DNA of 64,000 bases from Burkholderia ubonensis (GCF_902833085.1 NZ_CADFEB010000005.1:186001-250000); one strand, 5' to 3'. Positions 40,597 through 49,864 are shown, counted from the first letter of the stretch. The notes: generated from the letters alone by a model not told the origin. A program made the numbers and translations.

Positions 40597-42021
40597 TCAG
40601 CGCGCGCAGATCGCCGCCAGCTTGCCGACCGTGATGACCGCCTGCTCGATCTGGCTCGACCATGGGCTGCTGTAGTTCAGCCGGATGAAGTTCCTGTAGT
40701 TGTCCGAAATCGAGAACATGTAGCCGGGGCCGATGGTGATCCCCTGCTCCAGCGCAAGCTGGTACAGCCGCATCGCATCCACCTTCGCGGGCAGCTCGAC
40801 CCACAGCACGTAGCCGCCCGCCGGGCTCGAGATGCGCGTGCCTTCGGGGAAGAACCGTGACACGATCGCCCGCATCAGGTTCGCCTGCTGCGCATACGCC
40901 TTGCGGACCCGCCGCAGGTGATGCTCGTAGCCGTCGCGTTCGAGGAATTCCGCGATCGCGAGCTGCGGCAGCAGCGGCGTCGTCAGCGTGTTCAGGAACT
41001 TCAGCTTCTCGACCTGATCGCGGTAGCGGCCCGGCAGCGCCCAGCCGATCCGGTACGCGGCCGTCAGGCTCTTCGAGAACGACGAGCAGTGCAGCACGAG
41101 CCCCTTCTTGTCGAACGATTTCAGCGTGCTCGGATGCGTGTCGCCGAAGTACAGCTCGTTGTACACGCCGTTCTCGATGATCGGCAGCTCCGCCTTCGCC
41201 GCGAATTCGACCAGTTCGCGCTTGCGCTCGTCCGGCATCTGGAAGCCGAGCGGATTCTGGAAGTTCGGCATCACCATGCACGCGGCGATCGGCTGCGACT
41301 TCATGATCGCCGCGAGTGCGCCGATGTCGATGCCGTACTCCGGATGCGTCGACACCTCGATCGCCTTCATCCCCATCCGCTCGATCGCGTGCAGCATCGC
41401 ATAGAAGGTCGGCGACTCGACCGCGATCACGTCGCCGGGCTTCGCGACCGCCTGCAGGCACAGGTTGATCGCCTCCGTCGCGCCGACCGTGACGATGATC
41501 TCGTTCGGGTCGACCGACATGCCGTTCTCCAGGTAGCGTCGCGCGATCTGCCGCACGAGACGCGGGCTGCCGGGCGGCAGCCCGTCCGTCACGCCCCACA
41601 GCGACTTGTCGCGGCCGGCCGCATACGCGTAGCGGTTCAGCTTCTCGAACGGAAACAGGCCGGGGTCGGGGTACGGCGAGCCGAGCGGCACCGCGTCGTC
41701 GGCGTCGATCGAGCGCAGCGTCGACAGCACGAGCCGGCTGACGTCGACCGACGACGAGATCGCGATCGGCTTCGACGGGCGCAGCTCGTGCACCTGGCCG
41801 TTGCCGTCGTCGCGCCGCAGGTTCACGAAGTAGCCGGACTGCGGGCGGCTTTCCAGCAGGCCGCGGCTTTCGAGCAGCAGGTATGCGTGCAGGACCGTCG
41901 TGATGCTGAGCCGGTGCTGCTGGCTCGCCTGCCGCACCGACGGGATCCGGTCGCCGTGCCGGTACACGCCCTGGCGGACCAGGCGCTCGATGTCGTCCGC
42001 GAGCTTCTCGTACAGTTTCAT
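40597..42021 (-). CDS. MocR family regulator (GntR wHTH fused to aminotransferase fold)
   Basis: A 474-residue MocR/GabR-type protein: GntR winged helix (about 1-70; HGDRIPSVRQASQQHRLSITTVLHAYLLLESRGLLESRPQ broken by normal spacing) and a fold-type-I aminotransferase domain (about 100-474). The PLP Lys is Lys317 in SSFSKSL. The residue three before the Tyr of IENGVYNEL, which normally is an Asp holding the pyridine nitrogen, is Asn. Start is the ATG at 42021. An inverted repeat suitable for its dimer lies about 200 bp upstream. The regulated pathway is unknown. Confidence 0.9.
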   Translation of the reverse strand: MKLYEKLADDIERLVRQGVYRHGDRIPSVRQASQQHRLSITTVLHAYLLLESRGLLESRPQSGYFVNLRRDDGNGQVHELRPSKPIAISSSVDVSRLVLSTLRSIDADDAVPLGSPYPDPGLFPFEKLNRYAYAAGRDKSLWGVTDGLPPGSPRLVRQIARRYLENGMSVDPNEIIVTVGATEAINLCLQAVAKPGDVIAVESPTFYAMLHAIERMGMKAIEVSTHPEYGIDIGALAAIMKSQPIAACMVMPNFQNPLGFQMPDERKRELVEFAAKAELPIIENGVYNELYFGDTHPSTLKSFDKKGLVLHCSSFSKSLTAAYRIGWALPGRYRDQVEKLKFLNTLTTPLLPQLAIAEFLERDGYEHHLRRVRKAYAQQANLMRAIVSRFFPEGTRISSPAGGYVLWVELPAKVDAMRLYQLALEQGITIGPGYMFSISDNYRNFIRLNYSSPWSSQIEQAVITVGKLAAICAR

Positions 42022-42463
42022 CGTGCGCCTCCCGCCGGGGCGCCGCCCGGGACGTGATGCGTCGCGCGCTTTCCGTTCGACCTTGCCTTTTCCATCGCTT
42101 GACTCTCTCGTGGGGGCATCCGCAGCGCCCCCAAACCTCGGGCGCCGCGATGCTGTGCTTTTGATGATGGAAGAGTAAAAGGAGAACAGTCGGTCGCGAG
42201 CACACACATTCATCGTGCGCACAAGAGTACAGTTTGGGCAATCAGGGTTACTGCGCGCGAACTGTACGTCTTACGAATTCGCGACGGGGAAGTGTCGGGA
42301 AGAGAAGTCGAATCGCGGAAAGGTAGGGAGCACGAACGGTCCCCGACGGCAATTTACTGGCGCACGCTCGCCCCTCGGGCGCGCAGCCTGAAAAGATGCG
42401 TCGCCTCGATCCCGCCGTCGGCCGCCATGACGGCCGACGACGATCGCCCGCGCCGGCTGCCGC
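42022..42463. other. Upstream region of the MocR gene
   Basis: No gene is supported in these 442 bp. The clear feature is the GTACAGTT/AACTGTAC inverted repeat at 42227-42267. Confidence 0.6.
42227..42267. promoter_or_regulatory. Candidate MocR operator
   Basis: GTACAGTT (42227-42234) and AACTGTAC (42260-42267) are perfect 8-bp inverted copies with centres 33 bp apart, about three helical turns. Well-spaced half-sites fit the head-to-tail MocR dimer and autoregulation. Confidence 0.45.
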
Positions 42464-42949
42464 TCAAGACGCCATGCCCTGCATCTTGTGCGAGAAATGC
42501 GCGCGCTCGGCGGTTTCCATCAGCGACAGGAACTCATCCTGCGTCATGTGGATCAGCGCTTCGTGGTCGCCGGCCTCGAAATAGACTTCCGGCTGCGTCG
42601 CCAGATTTTCCTCGAGGAACGTCTGCATGCCGTAGGCCATGCAGACCGGCGGCAGCGCGCCCGCATCGCAGTCCTTGAACAGCTCGCGCAACTCGAGCTC
42701 CTTCGCGAGCACGAGATGCCGGCCGGTCTTCGCCCAAAGATCGGACAGGCGCACCGCGTGCGTCGTCGGCAGCACGGCCGCGACATAGCCGTCGTCGTCT
42801 TCGAGCAGCACGGTTTTCGCGAGGCGATCGCCGGGGATATGCGCGGCGGCGGCGGTCTCCATGCTCGTATGGCTATAGGGGTGGTACACGACTTCGTACC
42901 GCGAGGACTTCTGCCGCAGGCAGTCCTGCAGGGTCGCAGACATGGACAT
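42464..42949 (-). CDS. YbaK/ProX-type aminoacyl-tRNA deacylase
   Basis: A 161-residue YbaK/EbsC-fold protein. The conserved LAKTVLLEDDDGYVAAVLP strand contains the Lys of the editing site. Such proteins deacylate misacylated tRNAs such as Cys-tRNA(Pro). GAGG is well placed before the ATG at 42949. Its C-terminal half (VYFEAGDHEALIHM) is typical of a proteobacterial subgroup. It is the second gene after a cysteine synthase-like gene on the same strand. Confidence 0.85.
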   Translation of the reverse strand: MSMSATLQDCLRQKSSRYEVVYHPYSHTSMETAAAAHIPGDRLAKTVLLEDDDGYVAAVLPTTHAVRLSDLWAKTGRHLVLAKELELRELFKDCDAGALPPVCMAYGMQTFLEENLATQPEVYFEAGDHEALIHMTQDEFLSLMETAERAHFSHKMQGMAS

Positions 42950-43050
42950 GGCACACCTCGTCTGAACGAATCGGGCGAACGGCGTTCGCTCCGGATTCGT
43001 TCAGCATAGGTCGCAATCGCGCGAATGGAAAATCCCGTTGCCCCCCATCG

Positions 43051-44025
43051 TCACGCCGGTTCCAGACCCTTCTCGCGCAGCCATGCGGGGTTGAACAGCC
43101 GCGCGCGATAGATGTCGCCGCGATCGCACAGCAGCGTCACGATCGTATGTCCGGGTCCCATCCGGCGGGCGAGCCAGACTGCCGCCGCGACGTTGATGCC
43201 GCTCGATCCGCCGACGTACAGCCCCTCCTCGCGCAGCAGCCGGTAGACCATCGTCACGCACTGCACGTCGTCGATGCGCACCGCGTCGTCGATCGGCGCG
43301 CCGGCGAGATTCGCGGTGATCCGCGTCGAGCCGATCCCTTCGGTGATCGAGCTGCCTTCCGCCTTGATCTCGCCCGTTTTCACGTGGCTGTAGAGGCCGC
43401 TGCCGTGCGGGTCGGCGAGCACGATCCGGATCTCCGGGTCCTGCTCCTTCAGGTAGCTGCTCACGCCAGCCAGCGTGCCGCCTGTGCCGGTCGCGCACAC
43501 GAATGCATCGACCGTGCCCGCCGTGTCGCGCCAGATTTCCGGCCCGGTCGTCTCGTAGTGCGCCTGCCGGTTGACGAGGTTGTCGAACTGGTTGGCCCAT
43601 ACCGCGTTGTCGAGCTCGTCCGCGAGCCGGCCGGCAATCTTCTGATAATTGTTCGGGTCGCGGTACGGCGCCGCCGGCACCGGCCGCACCTCGGCGCCGA
43701 GCGTGCGCAGGATTTCCATCTTCTCCGGCGATTGCGTTTCCGGTATCACGATCACGCAGCGATAGCCGCGCGCCGCGCAGATGTGCGCGAGCCCGATGCC
43801 GGTGTTGCCCGCCGTCCCTTCGACGACGGTGCCGCCCGGCGTCAGCACGCCGCGCTGCTCGGCGTCGCGGATGATGTAGAGCGCCGCGCGGTCCTTCACG
43901 GAGCCGCCCGGATTCATGAATTCCGCCTTGCCCAGGATCTCGCAGCCGGTCTCCGCGCTGAGCTTCGCCAGCCGGATCAGCGGCGTGCGCCCCACGCAGT
44001 CGACGAAACCTTGTCGCACGTCCAT
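43051..44025 (-). CDS. Cysteine synthase family PLP enzyme
   Basis: A 324-residue fold-type-II PLP enzyme. Lys44 in NPGGSVKDRAA binds PLP; GTAGNTGIGLAHI is the phosphate-binding Asn loop; GTGGTLAGVSSYLKE and YVGGSSGINVAAA follow. It resembles O-acetylserine sulfhydrylases of the CysK2/cystathionine beta-synthase side more than classic CysK. GGAGGGG precedes the ATG. Substrate specificity is uncertain. It is divergent from the adenosine-specific kinase gene. Confidence 0.88.
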   Translation of the reverse strand: MDVRQGFVDCVGRTPLIRLAKLSAETGCEILGKAEFMNPGGSVKDRAALYIIRDAEQRGVLTPGGTVVEGTAGNTGIGLAHICAARGYRCVIVIPETQSPEKMEILRTLGAEVRPVPAAPYRDPNNYQKIAGRLADELDNAVWANQFDNLVNRQAHYETTGPEIWRDTAGTVDAFVCATGTGGTLAGVSSYLKEQDPEIRIVLADPHGSGLYSHVKTGEIKAEGSSITEGIGSTRITANLAGAPIDDAVRIDDVQCVTMVYRLLREEGLYVGGSSGINVAAAVWLARRMGPGHTIVTLLCDRGDIYRARLFNPAWLREKGLEPA

Positions 44026-44170
44026 ATGCCCCTCCGTCGCGCGCCCAACCCGCACACAACGAAGGATAGGACGCCGCGCCGCCGCCCGCTTTCGCCGCCG
44101 GCGATCGCGTACTAAGCTTGGAGAGCCCATCCGCGACGCCCGCGCCGCATCGCCCCAGACGAGGTCCGCC

Positions 44171-44659
44171 ATGCTGCAATTGCACACCGTGACCGTCCAC
44201 AAGCCCGAGACGATGAACTTCATTCTCGGCCAGACGCACTTCATCAAGTCCGTCGAGGACATCCACGAGGCGCTCGTCGGCACCGTGCCCGGCATCCGCT
44301 TCGGCCTCGCGTTCTGCGAGGCGTCGGGCAAGCGGCTCGTGCGGCGCTCCGGCACCGATCCGGACCTGGTCGAGCTCGCGTCCCGCAACGCCACCGCGAT
44401 CGGCGCCGGTCACGCCTTCATCGTGCTGCTCGGCGACGGCTTCTACCCGGTCAACGTGCTGAACGCGATCAAGGCCGTGCCGGAGGTCTGCCGGATTTTT
44501 TGCGCGAGCGCGAACCCGACCGAGGTAATCGTCGCGGAGACCGCGCAGGGCCGCGGCATCGTCGGCGTCGTCGACGGCTTTACGCCGCTCGGCGTCGAAA
44601 ACGACGACGACGTGCGCTGGCGCAAGGAGCTGCTGCGCACCATCGGATACAAGGCGTAG
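44171..44659 (+). CDS. Adenosine-specific kinase (PF04008 type)
   Basis: A 162-residue protein of the archaeal/bacterial adenosine-specific kinase family, with the conserved KPETMNFILGQTHFIKSVEDIHEAL N-terminal block, GIRFGLAFCEASGKRLVR and the ICASANPTEVIVAET stretch (here FCASANPTEVIVAET). GAGG precedes the ATG. Members have been proposed to bind or phosphorylate adenosine; the role in bacteria is unclear. Confidence 0.85.
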   Translation: MLQLHTVTVHKPETMNFILGQTHFIKSVEDIHEALVGTVPGIRFGLAFCEASGKRLVRRSGTDPDLVELASRNATAIGAGHAFIVLLGDGFYPVNVLNAIKAVPEVCRIFCASANPTEVIVAETAQGRGIVGVVDGFTPLGVENDDDVRWRKELLRTIGYKA

Positions 44660-44830
44660 GCGGGATACGCCGCGAACCCGCGCCGGCCCTGGTGGCTTTG
44701 CAGGCCAGGCTCCGCGATGACGCGTCAGGATTCGGCGGCGGTAAAAAAGCTCGACCGTTAGTTGCGATTCGTCGGGATGTGCGGTGCGTGTGCCCTATAC
44801 TTCCCCGCAGGCCGATACCGGGAGCGACGC

Positions 44831-45118
44831 ATGCATTACCAGCTGATCTACGAACTCGTCGACGACTACCTGACGCGGCGCGAGCCGTTCCGCGCCGAGC
44901 ATCTCGCGCTCGCGCACGCCGCCACCGAGCGCGGCGAGCTGGTGCTCGCGGGCGCGTTCTCGGACCCGGCCGACCAGGCCGTGCTCGTCTTCGAGGGAGA
45001 CTCGGCCGAAGTGGCCGAATCGTTCGCGCGCGCCGATCCTTACGTGCAGAACGGCCTCGTCAAGTCGTGGCGCGTGCGTCCGTGGCGCGTCGTGGTCGGC
45101 AAGCACGCGCCGCGCTAG
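44831..45118 (+). CDS. YciI-like protein
   Basis: A 95-residue dimeric alpha/beta-barrel protein. The start MHYQLIYELVDDYLTRREPFRAEHLALAHA carries the conserved Arg, and a central His of the YciI fold; VLVFEGDSAEVAESFARADPYVQNGLV is the second half. It matches the length of the family. Function is unknown; possible roles include a small metabolic enzyme. Confidence 0.85.
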   Translation: MHYQLIYELVDDYLTRREPFRAEHLALAHAATERGELVLAGAFSDPADQAVLVFEGDSAEVAESFARADPYVQNGLVKSWRVRPWRVVVGKHAPR

Positions 45119-45133
45119 GGTCTGCTCACCAGG

Positions 45134-46123
45134 CTACAGCCACCCTGCCCGCTTGAAGCGCCACCACAGCGCGAGGTCGGTCACGAGCATCACGCCGAGA
45201 CAACCGTAGAAGCCGTACTTCAAGTGCAGTTCGGGCATGTTGTTGAAGTTCATCCCGTAGATGCCGGCGATCATCGTCGGAATCGCGAACAGCGCGGCGA
45301 ACGAGCCGAGCCGCTTGGTCACCTCGTTCTCCGCGAGCGAGATCATTCCGAGATTGACCTGGACCGCCGTCACGACCATCTCGCGCCGCCCCTCGATCGT
45401 CCTCACGATCCGCTGCAGGTGGTCGTACACGTCGCGAAAGTAATGCTCCATCCCGCTGCAGACCTGCGGGATGCGCCCGCCCGTCAGCTTCGCGAGCGGC
45501 TCGAGCAGCGGCGCCGTGTGCTGGTGCAGCATCACGAGCTGGCGCTTCAGCGAATACAGGTCCTCGATGATCGCGCGCGACGCCGCGGGCGTCGCTTTCG
45601 CGAAGATGCGGTCCTCGAGCTCCTCGAGCTCGTTGCCGAGCGTCTCGAGGACCGGGAAATAGCGGTCGACGACCTGGTCCATCAGCGCGTAGAACACGAA
45701 CGCAGAGCCTTCCTGCAGCAGATGCGGCTCGCGCTCGCAGCGCGTGCGCACCGCGCGGAAATCCTGCTCGGTGTGATTGCGGATCGACAGCACGTAGTTC
45801 GGCCCGACGAACACGTTCAGCTCGCCGACGTTGAATTCGCCGTCCTTGTCGAACTCGACCGTGTGCAGCACCGCGAACAGCGAGTCGCCGTATTCCTCGA
45901 TCTTCGGCCGTTGATGGCCCTTGCGGGCGTCCTCGAGCGCAAGCTCGTGCAGCCCGAATTCCTCGCCCATCAGTTCGAGCTCGTCCGGCGTCGGGTCTTT
46001 CAACGCGACCCACACGAAGCACTCGGGCTTCGACACGTAGTCGCTGATGGCGTCGATGTCGATGTCGGCCAGCTTGCGGCCGTCCTGGTATGCAGCGCAG
46101 TTGATCAGCATTGTTTCCATCAT
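45134..46123 (-). CDS. corA: CorA magnesium/cobalt transporter
   Basis: A 329-residue CorA with large N-terminal cytoplasmic domain and two C-terminal membrane helices. The selectivity motif YGMNF lies between them, followed by NNMPEL. The protein starts MMETMLIN; either of the first two ATGs fits. It is convergent with the YciI-like gene and divergent from the orphan cydX. Confidence 0.93.
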   Translation of the reverse strand: MMETMLINCAAYQDGRKLADIDIDAISDYVSKPECFVWVALKDPTPDELELMGEEFGLHELALEDARKGHQRPKIEEYGDSLFAVLHTVEFDKDGEFNVGELNVFVGPNYVLSIRNHTEQDFRAVRTRCEREPHLLQEGSAFVFYALMDQVVDRYFPVLETLGNELEELEDRIFAKATPAASRAIIEDLYSLKRQLVMLHQHTAPLLEPLAKLTGGRIPQVCSGMEHYFRDVYDHLQRIVRTIEGRREMVVTAVQVNLGMISLAENEVTKRLGSFAALFAIPTMIAGIYGMNFNNMPELHLKYGFYGCLGVMLVTDLALWWRFKRAGWL

Positions 46124-46312
46124 GTTGCGGTTTCGTCCGCCAGTTTACCGGTTTGTCGCAGGTCCGGTCCCGCTTCGGCGCGGCTTGCGCGGCGCGCCGT
46201 TATTGGTCATGATCGGGCTGCGTGCGCCGCGGCATGCGCGGGCACGCACCCGCACGCCCGCACGCGGCCCGGCCGCGCGGCCTCATCACCTCAGCGTCAA
46301 GGAGACGGACCC

Positions 46313-46459
46313 ATGTGGTATTTCTCGTGGATACTCGGCATCGGCGTTGCGCTCGGCTTCGGCATCATCAACGCGATGTGGCTGGAAGCGGAAGTGTATC
46401 CGCGCGACCCGAATCTCAACGGCGCCAGCCGGCCCGGATCGGGGAGCACGCCCTCGTGA
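46313..46459 (+). CDS. cydX: CydX/YbgT-type small subunit of cytochrome bd, orphan
   Basis: A 48-residue single-helix protein, MWYFSWILGIGVALGFGIIN then AMWLEAE, matching CydX of E. coli (MWYFAWILG...) at the signature. AAGGAG precedes the ATG. CydX normally stabilises a bd-I oxidase and sits beside cydAB; here it is 10.5 kb from the CIO-type cydAB and on the opposite strand. Its last codon overlaps the next gene (GTGA), so the two are co-translated. It may serve a bd oxidase encoded elsewhere. Confidence 0.88.
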   Translation: MWYFSWILGIGVALGFGIINAMWLEAEVYPRDPNLNGASRPGSGSTPS

Positions 46460-47070
46460 CGCATCTGGTGTTCTTCTGCGGCCACGCCGGCACCGGCAAG
46501 ACCACGCTCGCGAAGCGGCTCATCGGGCCGCTGATGCGCGCAACCGGCGAGGCCTTCTGCCTGCTCGACAAGGACACGCTGTACGGCCGCTACAGCTCGG
46601 CGGCGATGGGCGCCCTCACCCACGACCCGAACGACCGCGACAGCCCGCTCTACCTGAAGCATCTGCGCGATCCCGAATACCAGGGCCTGCTCGACACCGC
46701 GCGCGAGAACCTCGCGCTCGGCATCGGCGCGCTCGTCGTCGGCCCGCTGTCGCGCGAGGTGCGCGACCGGCGCATCTTCGACCGCGCGTGGCTCGGCATC
46801 GGCCCCGAGGTCACGCTGACGGTCGTCTGGGTCCATGTGCCGGAAGACGTCGCGCACCAGCGGATCGTCGCGCGCGGCAACCCGAACGACGCGTACAAGC
46901 TCGCGCACTGGGACGAATACCGGCAGCGCCGCTTCGTGCCGACCGGCGCCGAATGCGAAGGGCTCGTGATGTTCGACAACACCGCGGCGACCGACGCGGA
47001 CGTCAACGCGCTGCTCGCGCGGATCGTGCCGCCGCCGCGGGCGCCGCTCGTCCCGCCGCTGCCCGCCTGA
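46456..47070 (+). CDS. Small P-loop kinase (zeta-toxin-like ATPase)
   Basis: A 204-residue P-loop protein starting GTG at 46456. Walker A is GHAGTGKTTLAKRL near residues 9-21. LLDKDTLYGRYSS and the lid-like HQRIVARGNPNDAYK resemble AAA_33/zeta-toxin or chloramphenicol-phosphotransferase-like kinases. The GTG overlaps the cydX stop by 4 bp. No antitoxin gene is adjacent, so a toxin role is unlikely. Substrate is unknown. Confidence 0.8.
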   Translation: MTHLVFFCGHAGTGKTTLAKRLIGPLMRATGEAFCLLDKDTLYGRYSSAAMGALTHDPNDRDSPLYLKHLRDPEYQGLLDTARENLALGIGALVVGPLSREVRDRRIFDRAWLGIGPEVTLTVVWVHVPEDVAHQRIVARGNPNDAYKLAHWDEYRQRRFVPTGAECEGLVMFDNTAATDADVNALLARIVPPPRAPLVPPLPA

Positions 47071-47108
47071 ACGCTCCTGCCGCAAAGCATCCTGCCGCAA
47101 AGAAAAAA

Positions 47109-47136
47109 CGCCGGGCGGCGCATCGCGCCCCCGGCG
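47109..47136 (-). terminator. Intrinsic terminator after the saccharopine dehydrogenase-like gene
   Basis: CGCCGGG...GGCGC-ATC-GCGCC-CCCGGCG forms a 7+5-bp stem with a bulge; on the minus strand TTTTTT (47103-47108) follows. It sits between convergent genes. Confidence 0.85.
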
Positions 47137-47169
47137 TCGTGACGGCGTCGTGCGCCGACGTCAGGCCAT

Positions 47170-48270
47170 TCAGGCCAGCGCGTGCACGCGCTCCATCGTG
47201 CCGCCGTCGTACAGCTTGCCGAAGCGGTTCGCGAGGAACGCCTTCAGCGACACCTTCTCCTGCGGGATGAAGCCGTGCTGCGGCAGCTTCTTCTCGCGGA
47301 ACAGGTCCAGCACCGCGCACATCGCGCCGGCCGTCGTGATCTGGATCGCGCTCATATGCATCCCGCACACGTCCTTCGCGAAGATCTTGCGCGTGAACAC
47401 GTCCTGCACCAGCTGGCCGTCCTTCACGCCCGTCACCGTGACGAACACGAGTACGACGTCCTGCTTGGTCGACGGCACCGCGCGGCGCATGATCGACTTC
47501 AGCGTGTCGCGATCGGTCGACAGGCGCAGGTCCTCGAGCAGGAACTGCACGAGGTCGCGGTGGCCCGGGTAGCGCACCGACTTGTAGTCGAGCGTCTCGA
47601 CCTTGCCCGACAGCGTCTCGCACAGCGTGCCGAGGCCGCCCGACGTGTTGAACGCTTCGTATTCGGTGCCGTCGAGCGAGAAGTGCTCGAGGCCTTCGAG
47701 CGGCTGCACCCACTGCTTGCGGCCGTCGCGGATCGCCTCGCACGGCTGGCAGTATTCGTTGATCAGGCCGTCGACGCTCCACGTCAGGTTGTACTTCAGC
47801 GCGTTGGTCGGGTACTCGGGCAACGCGCCGACGCGCATCTTCACGTCGCGCACCTCGCTGAAGCCGTTCACGAGCTCGTGCGCGGCGATGCCGATGAAGC
47901 CCGGCGCGAGGCCGCACTGCGGCATGAACGCGCGGTCGGACCCGTCGGCCAGCTCGCGAATCGCGTGCGTCGCGCGCACGTCCTCGGTCAGGTCGAAGTA
48001 ATGGACGCCTGCCGCCTTCGCGGCGGCCGCGACGTTGACCGCGAGGTAGTACGGCAGCGCGTTGACGAGCGCATCGAAGCCCTTGACCGCTTCGCGGATC
48101 GCATTCGCGTCGGCCGAATCGACACGCTGCGTCGCGATGCCTTCGCGCGACAGCTTCGCGAGCGCATCCGCGTCGCGATCGAACGCGACGACTTCGTAGT
48201 CGCCGGTTTCACGCAGCATGTGAGCAATGGTGTGGCCGATCAGACCTGCGCCGACGATGGCGATTTTCAT
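47170..48270 (-). CDS. Saccharopine dehydrogenase family protein
   Basis: A 366-residue NAD(P)-dependent protein. The Rossmann motif is MKIAIVGAGLIGHTIAHML; the Asp at VVAFDRDADAL suggests NAD. The rest matches saccharopine dehydrogenase/lysine 6-dehydrogenase relatives (PQCGLAPGFIG; EAFNTSGGLGTLCETL; KSVRYPGHRD). AGGAG precedes the ATG at 48270. The true substrate is probably an amino acid such as lysine, but no neighbour confirms it. Confidence 0.85.
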   Translation of the reverse strand: MKIAIVGAGLIGHTIAHMLRETGDYEVVAFDRDADALAKLSREGIATQRVDSADANAIREAVKGFDALVNALPYYLAVNVAAAAKAAGVHYFDLTEDVRATHAIRELADGSDRAFMPQCGLAPGFIGIAAHELVNGFSEVRDVKMRVGALPEYPTNALKYNLTWSVDGLINEYCQPCEAIRDGRKQWVQPLEGLEHFSLDGTEYEAFNTSGGLGTLCETLSGKVETLDYKSVRYPGHRDLVQFLLEDLRLSTDRDTLKSIMRRAVPSTKQDVVLVFVTVTGVKDGQLVQDVFTRKIFAKDVCGMHMSAIQITTAGAMCAVLDLFREKKLPQHGFIPQEKVSLKAFLANRFGKLYDGGTMERVHALA

Positions 48271-48383
48271 GCGCTTATCTCCTGATGATGGGTTGTGTTG
48301 TGTACGGCGTTGAGCCATGCACACAGTCTAGGGATGCGCAAAATCAGTTCCAAGACGAAGAATGATGCGAAACGACGGGTATC

Positions 48384-48423
48384 TTCGACGTTATGACGTC
48401 ACATTTCGTCGGTTCGTCGAACC
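48384..48423. promoter_or_regulatory. Inverted repeats in the divergent 48.3-48.5 kb region
   Basis: GGTTCG-T-CGAACC (48411-48423) is a perfect 6-bp dyad about one central base. TTCGACG (48384) also pairs with CGTCGAA (48415), and TGACGTCA lies between. Candidate operator for either the saccharopine dehydrogenase-like gene or the membrane protein gene. Confidence 0.4.
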
Positions 48424-48516
48424 ACGCCGTTTCCGCCCTGCCGGCCGCGCTATGGGTGGCCTAAGTTTCCCGCGCCAGACTGCTTGCCGATCACCCGACT
48501 CCAAGGAGGCTTCGGC

Positions 48517-49302
48517 ATGCAGCAAACCCTATCCGTCCATCGCGCGCCGCACTGGCTGAACAAGGTGCCCGACGTCGCGCTGTCGTTCTGGATCATCAAG
48601 ATCATGTCGACCACGGTCGGCGAAACCGGCGCGGACTTTCTCGCGGTCAACGCAGGCCTCGGCCAGGCCGTCACGCGCATCGCGATGGCGTCGCTGCTCG
48701 CGATCGCGCTGTGGCTGCAATTGCGCACGCGCCGGTACGTGCCGTGGATCTACTGGCTCACGGTCGTGCTGGTCAGCATCGTCGGCACGCAGATCACCGA
48801 CCTGCTCACCGACGGGCTGGGCGTCAGCCTGTATGCGAGCACCGCCGCGTTCGCGGTCGCACTCGCCGCGATCTTCTTCGTCTGGCATCGCGTCGAGGGC
48901 ACGCTGTCGATCGACACGATCGTCACGCCGCGACGCGAACTGTTCTACTGGGCGGCGATCCTCTGCACGTTCGCGCTCGGCACCGCCGCCGGCGATCTCG
49001 CAACCGAAGCGCTCGGCCTCGGCTTCACGGTCGGCGCGCTGTGCTTCGGCGCACTGATCGCGGCCGTGTTCGCGATGTGGCGGCTCGGCATCGACGCGGT
49101 CCTCGCGTTCTGGATCGCCTACATCCTCACGCGGCCGTTCGGCGCGTCGCTCGGCGACCTGCTCACGCAGGCCCGCACGTACGGCGGGCTCGGCATCGGC
49201 GCTGCGTGGACGAGCCTGCTGTTCCTGACCGTGATCGTGCTGCTCGTCGCCGCCGCGCAGTTTGGCGTCGGCCAGCGCACACCGGCCGACGCCGCCGAAT
49301 GA
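48517..49302 (+). CDS. COG4705-type membrane protein
   Basis: A 261-residue membrane protein with about eight hydrophobic segments arranged as an internal repeat: [27 protein letters not shown] in the first half and the [28 protein letters not shown] stretch in the second. These are COG4705 signatures. AAGGAGG is 8 bp before the ATG. Function is unknown. It opens a small same-strand group that ends with a two-component system. Confidence 0.83.
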   Translation: MQQTLSVHRAPHWLNKVPDVALSFWIIKIMSTTVGETGADFLAVNAGLGQAVTRIAMASLLAIALWLQLRTRRYVPWIYWLTVVLVSIVGTQITDLLTDGLGVSLYASTAAFAVALAAIFFVWHRVEGTLSIDTIVTPRRELFYWAAILCTFALGTAAGDLATEALGLGFTVGALCFGALIAAVFAMWRLGIDAVLAFWIAYILTRPFGASLGDLLTQARTYGGLGIGAAWTSLLFLTVIVLLVAAAQFGVGQRTPADAAE

Positions 49303-49340
49303 ATCCCGACCGTTTCCGTTCATCGACTCGAGGACACATC

Positions 49341-49781
49341 ATGCGCATTCCGGATTGCGTTTCCCGTCTCGCCCTCGCCGCGGTCGCGGCTGCCGCGCTG
49401 AGCGTCGCCGCCGGCTGTTCGAAGCATCAGGACGCGAATGCGTCGACCCCGGCGGCCGCGCCGGCCGCTTCGTCATCCGCCCCCGCCGGCGCAACGAAGC
49501 TCGGCGACCTGTCGGCGTTCCGCACGATCGCCGCCGACGTGAGCGCGCGGGTCGGCAAGGGCGACCTGCCCGGCGCGAAAACCCGCATCAAGGATCTCGA
49601 GATCGCGTGGGACTCGGCCGAGGCCGGCCTGAAGCCGCGCGCCGCCGACGACTGGCACGTGGTCGACAAGGCGATCGACCGCGCGCTCGCCGCGCTGCGC
49701 GCCGATCACCCGACCCGGGCCGATTCGGCCGCCGCGATGAAGGTCCTGCTCGCGGCCTTCGACCGGTTCGGCGGCAGGTGA
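49341..49781 (+). CDS. Small lipoprotein of unknown function
   Basis: A 146-residue lipoprotein with lipobox VAAGC (Cys26), an Ala/Pro/Ser linker and a helical C-terminal domain ([20 protein letters not shown], then [17 protein letters not shown]). It lies 38 bp after the COG4705 gene and 83 bp before the response regulator. A sensor-side or stress role with the two-component pair is conceivable, but not shown. Confidence 0.75.
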   Translation: MRIPDCVSRLALAAVAAAALSVAAGCSKHQDANASTPAAAPAASSSAPAGATKLGDLSAFRTIAADVSARVGKGDLPGAKTRIKDLEIAWDSAEAGLKPRAADDWHVVDKAIDRALAALRADHPTRADSAAAMKVLLAAFDRFGGR

Positions 49782-49864
49782 TCCCGCCCGGGGCGCGCGG
49801 CGCACGTGACGCGAAGCCGGGAATCGCATACGCTGGCGGCGTTTGCGCCGCACGGAGAGCACGC

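Noticed and set aside
46456..47070. Zeta-toxin of a toxin-antitoxin pair
   Set aside because: There is no antitoxin gene next to it and the P-loop kinase similarity is loose; its partner is CydX.
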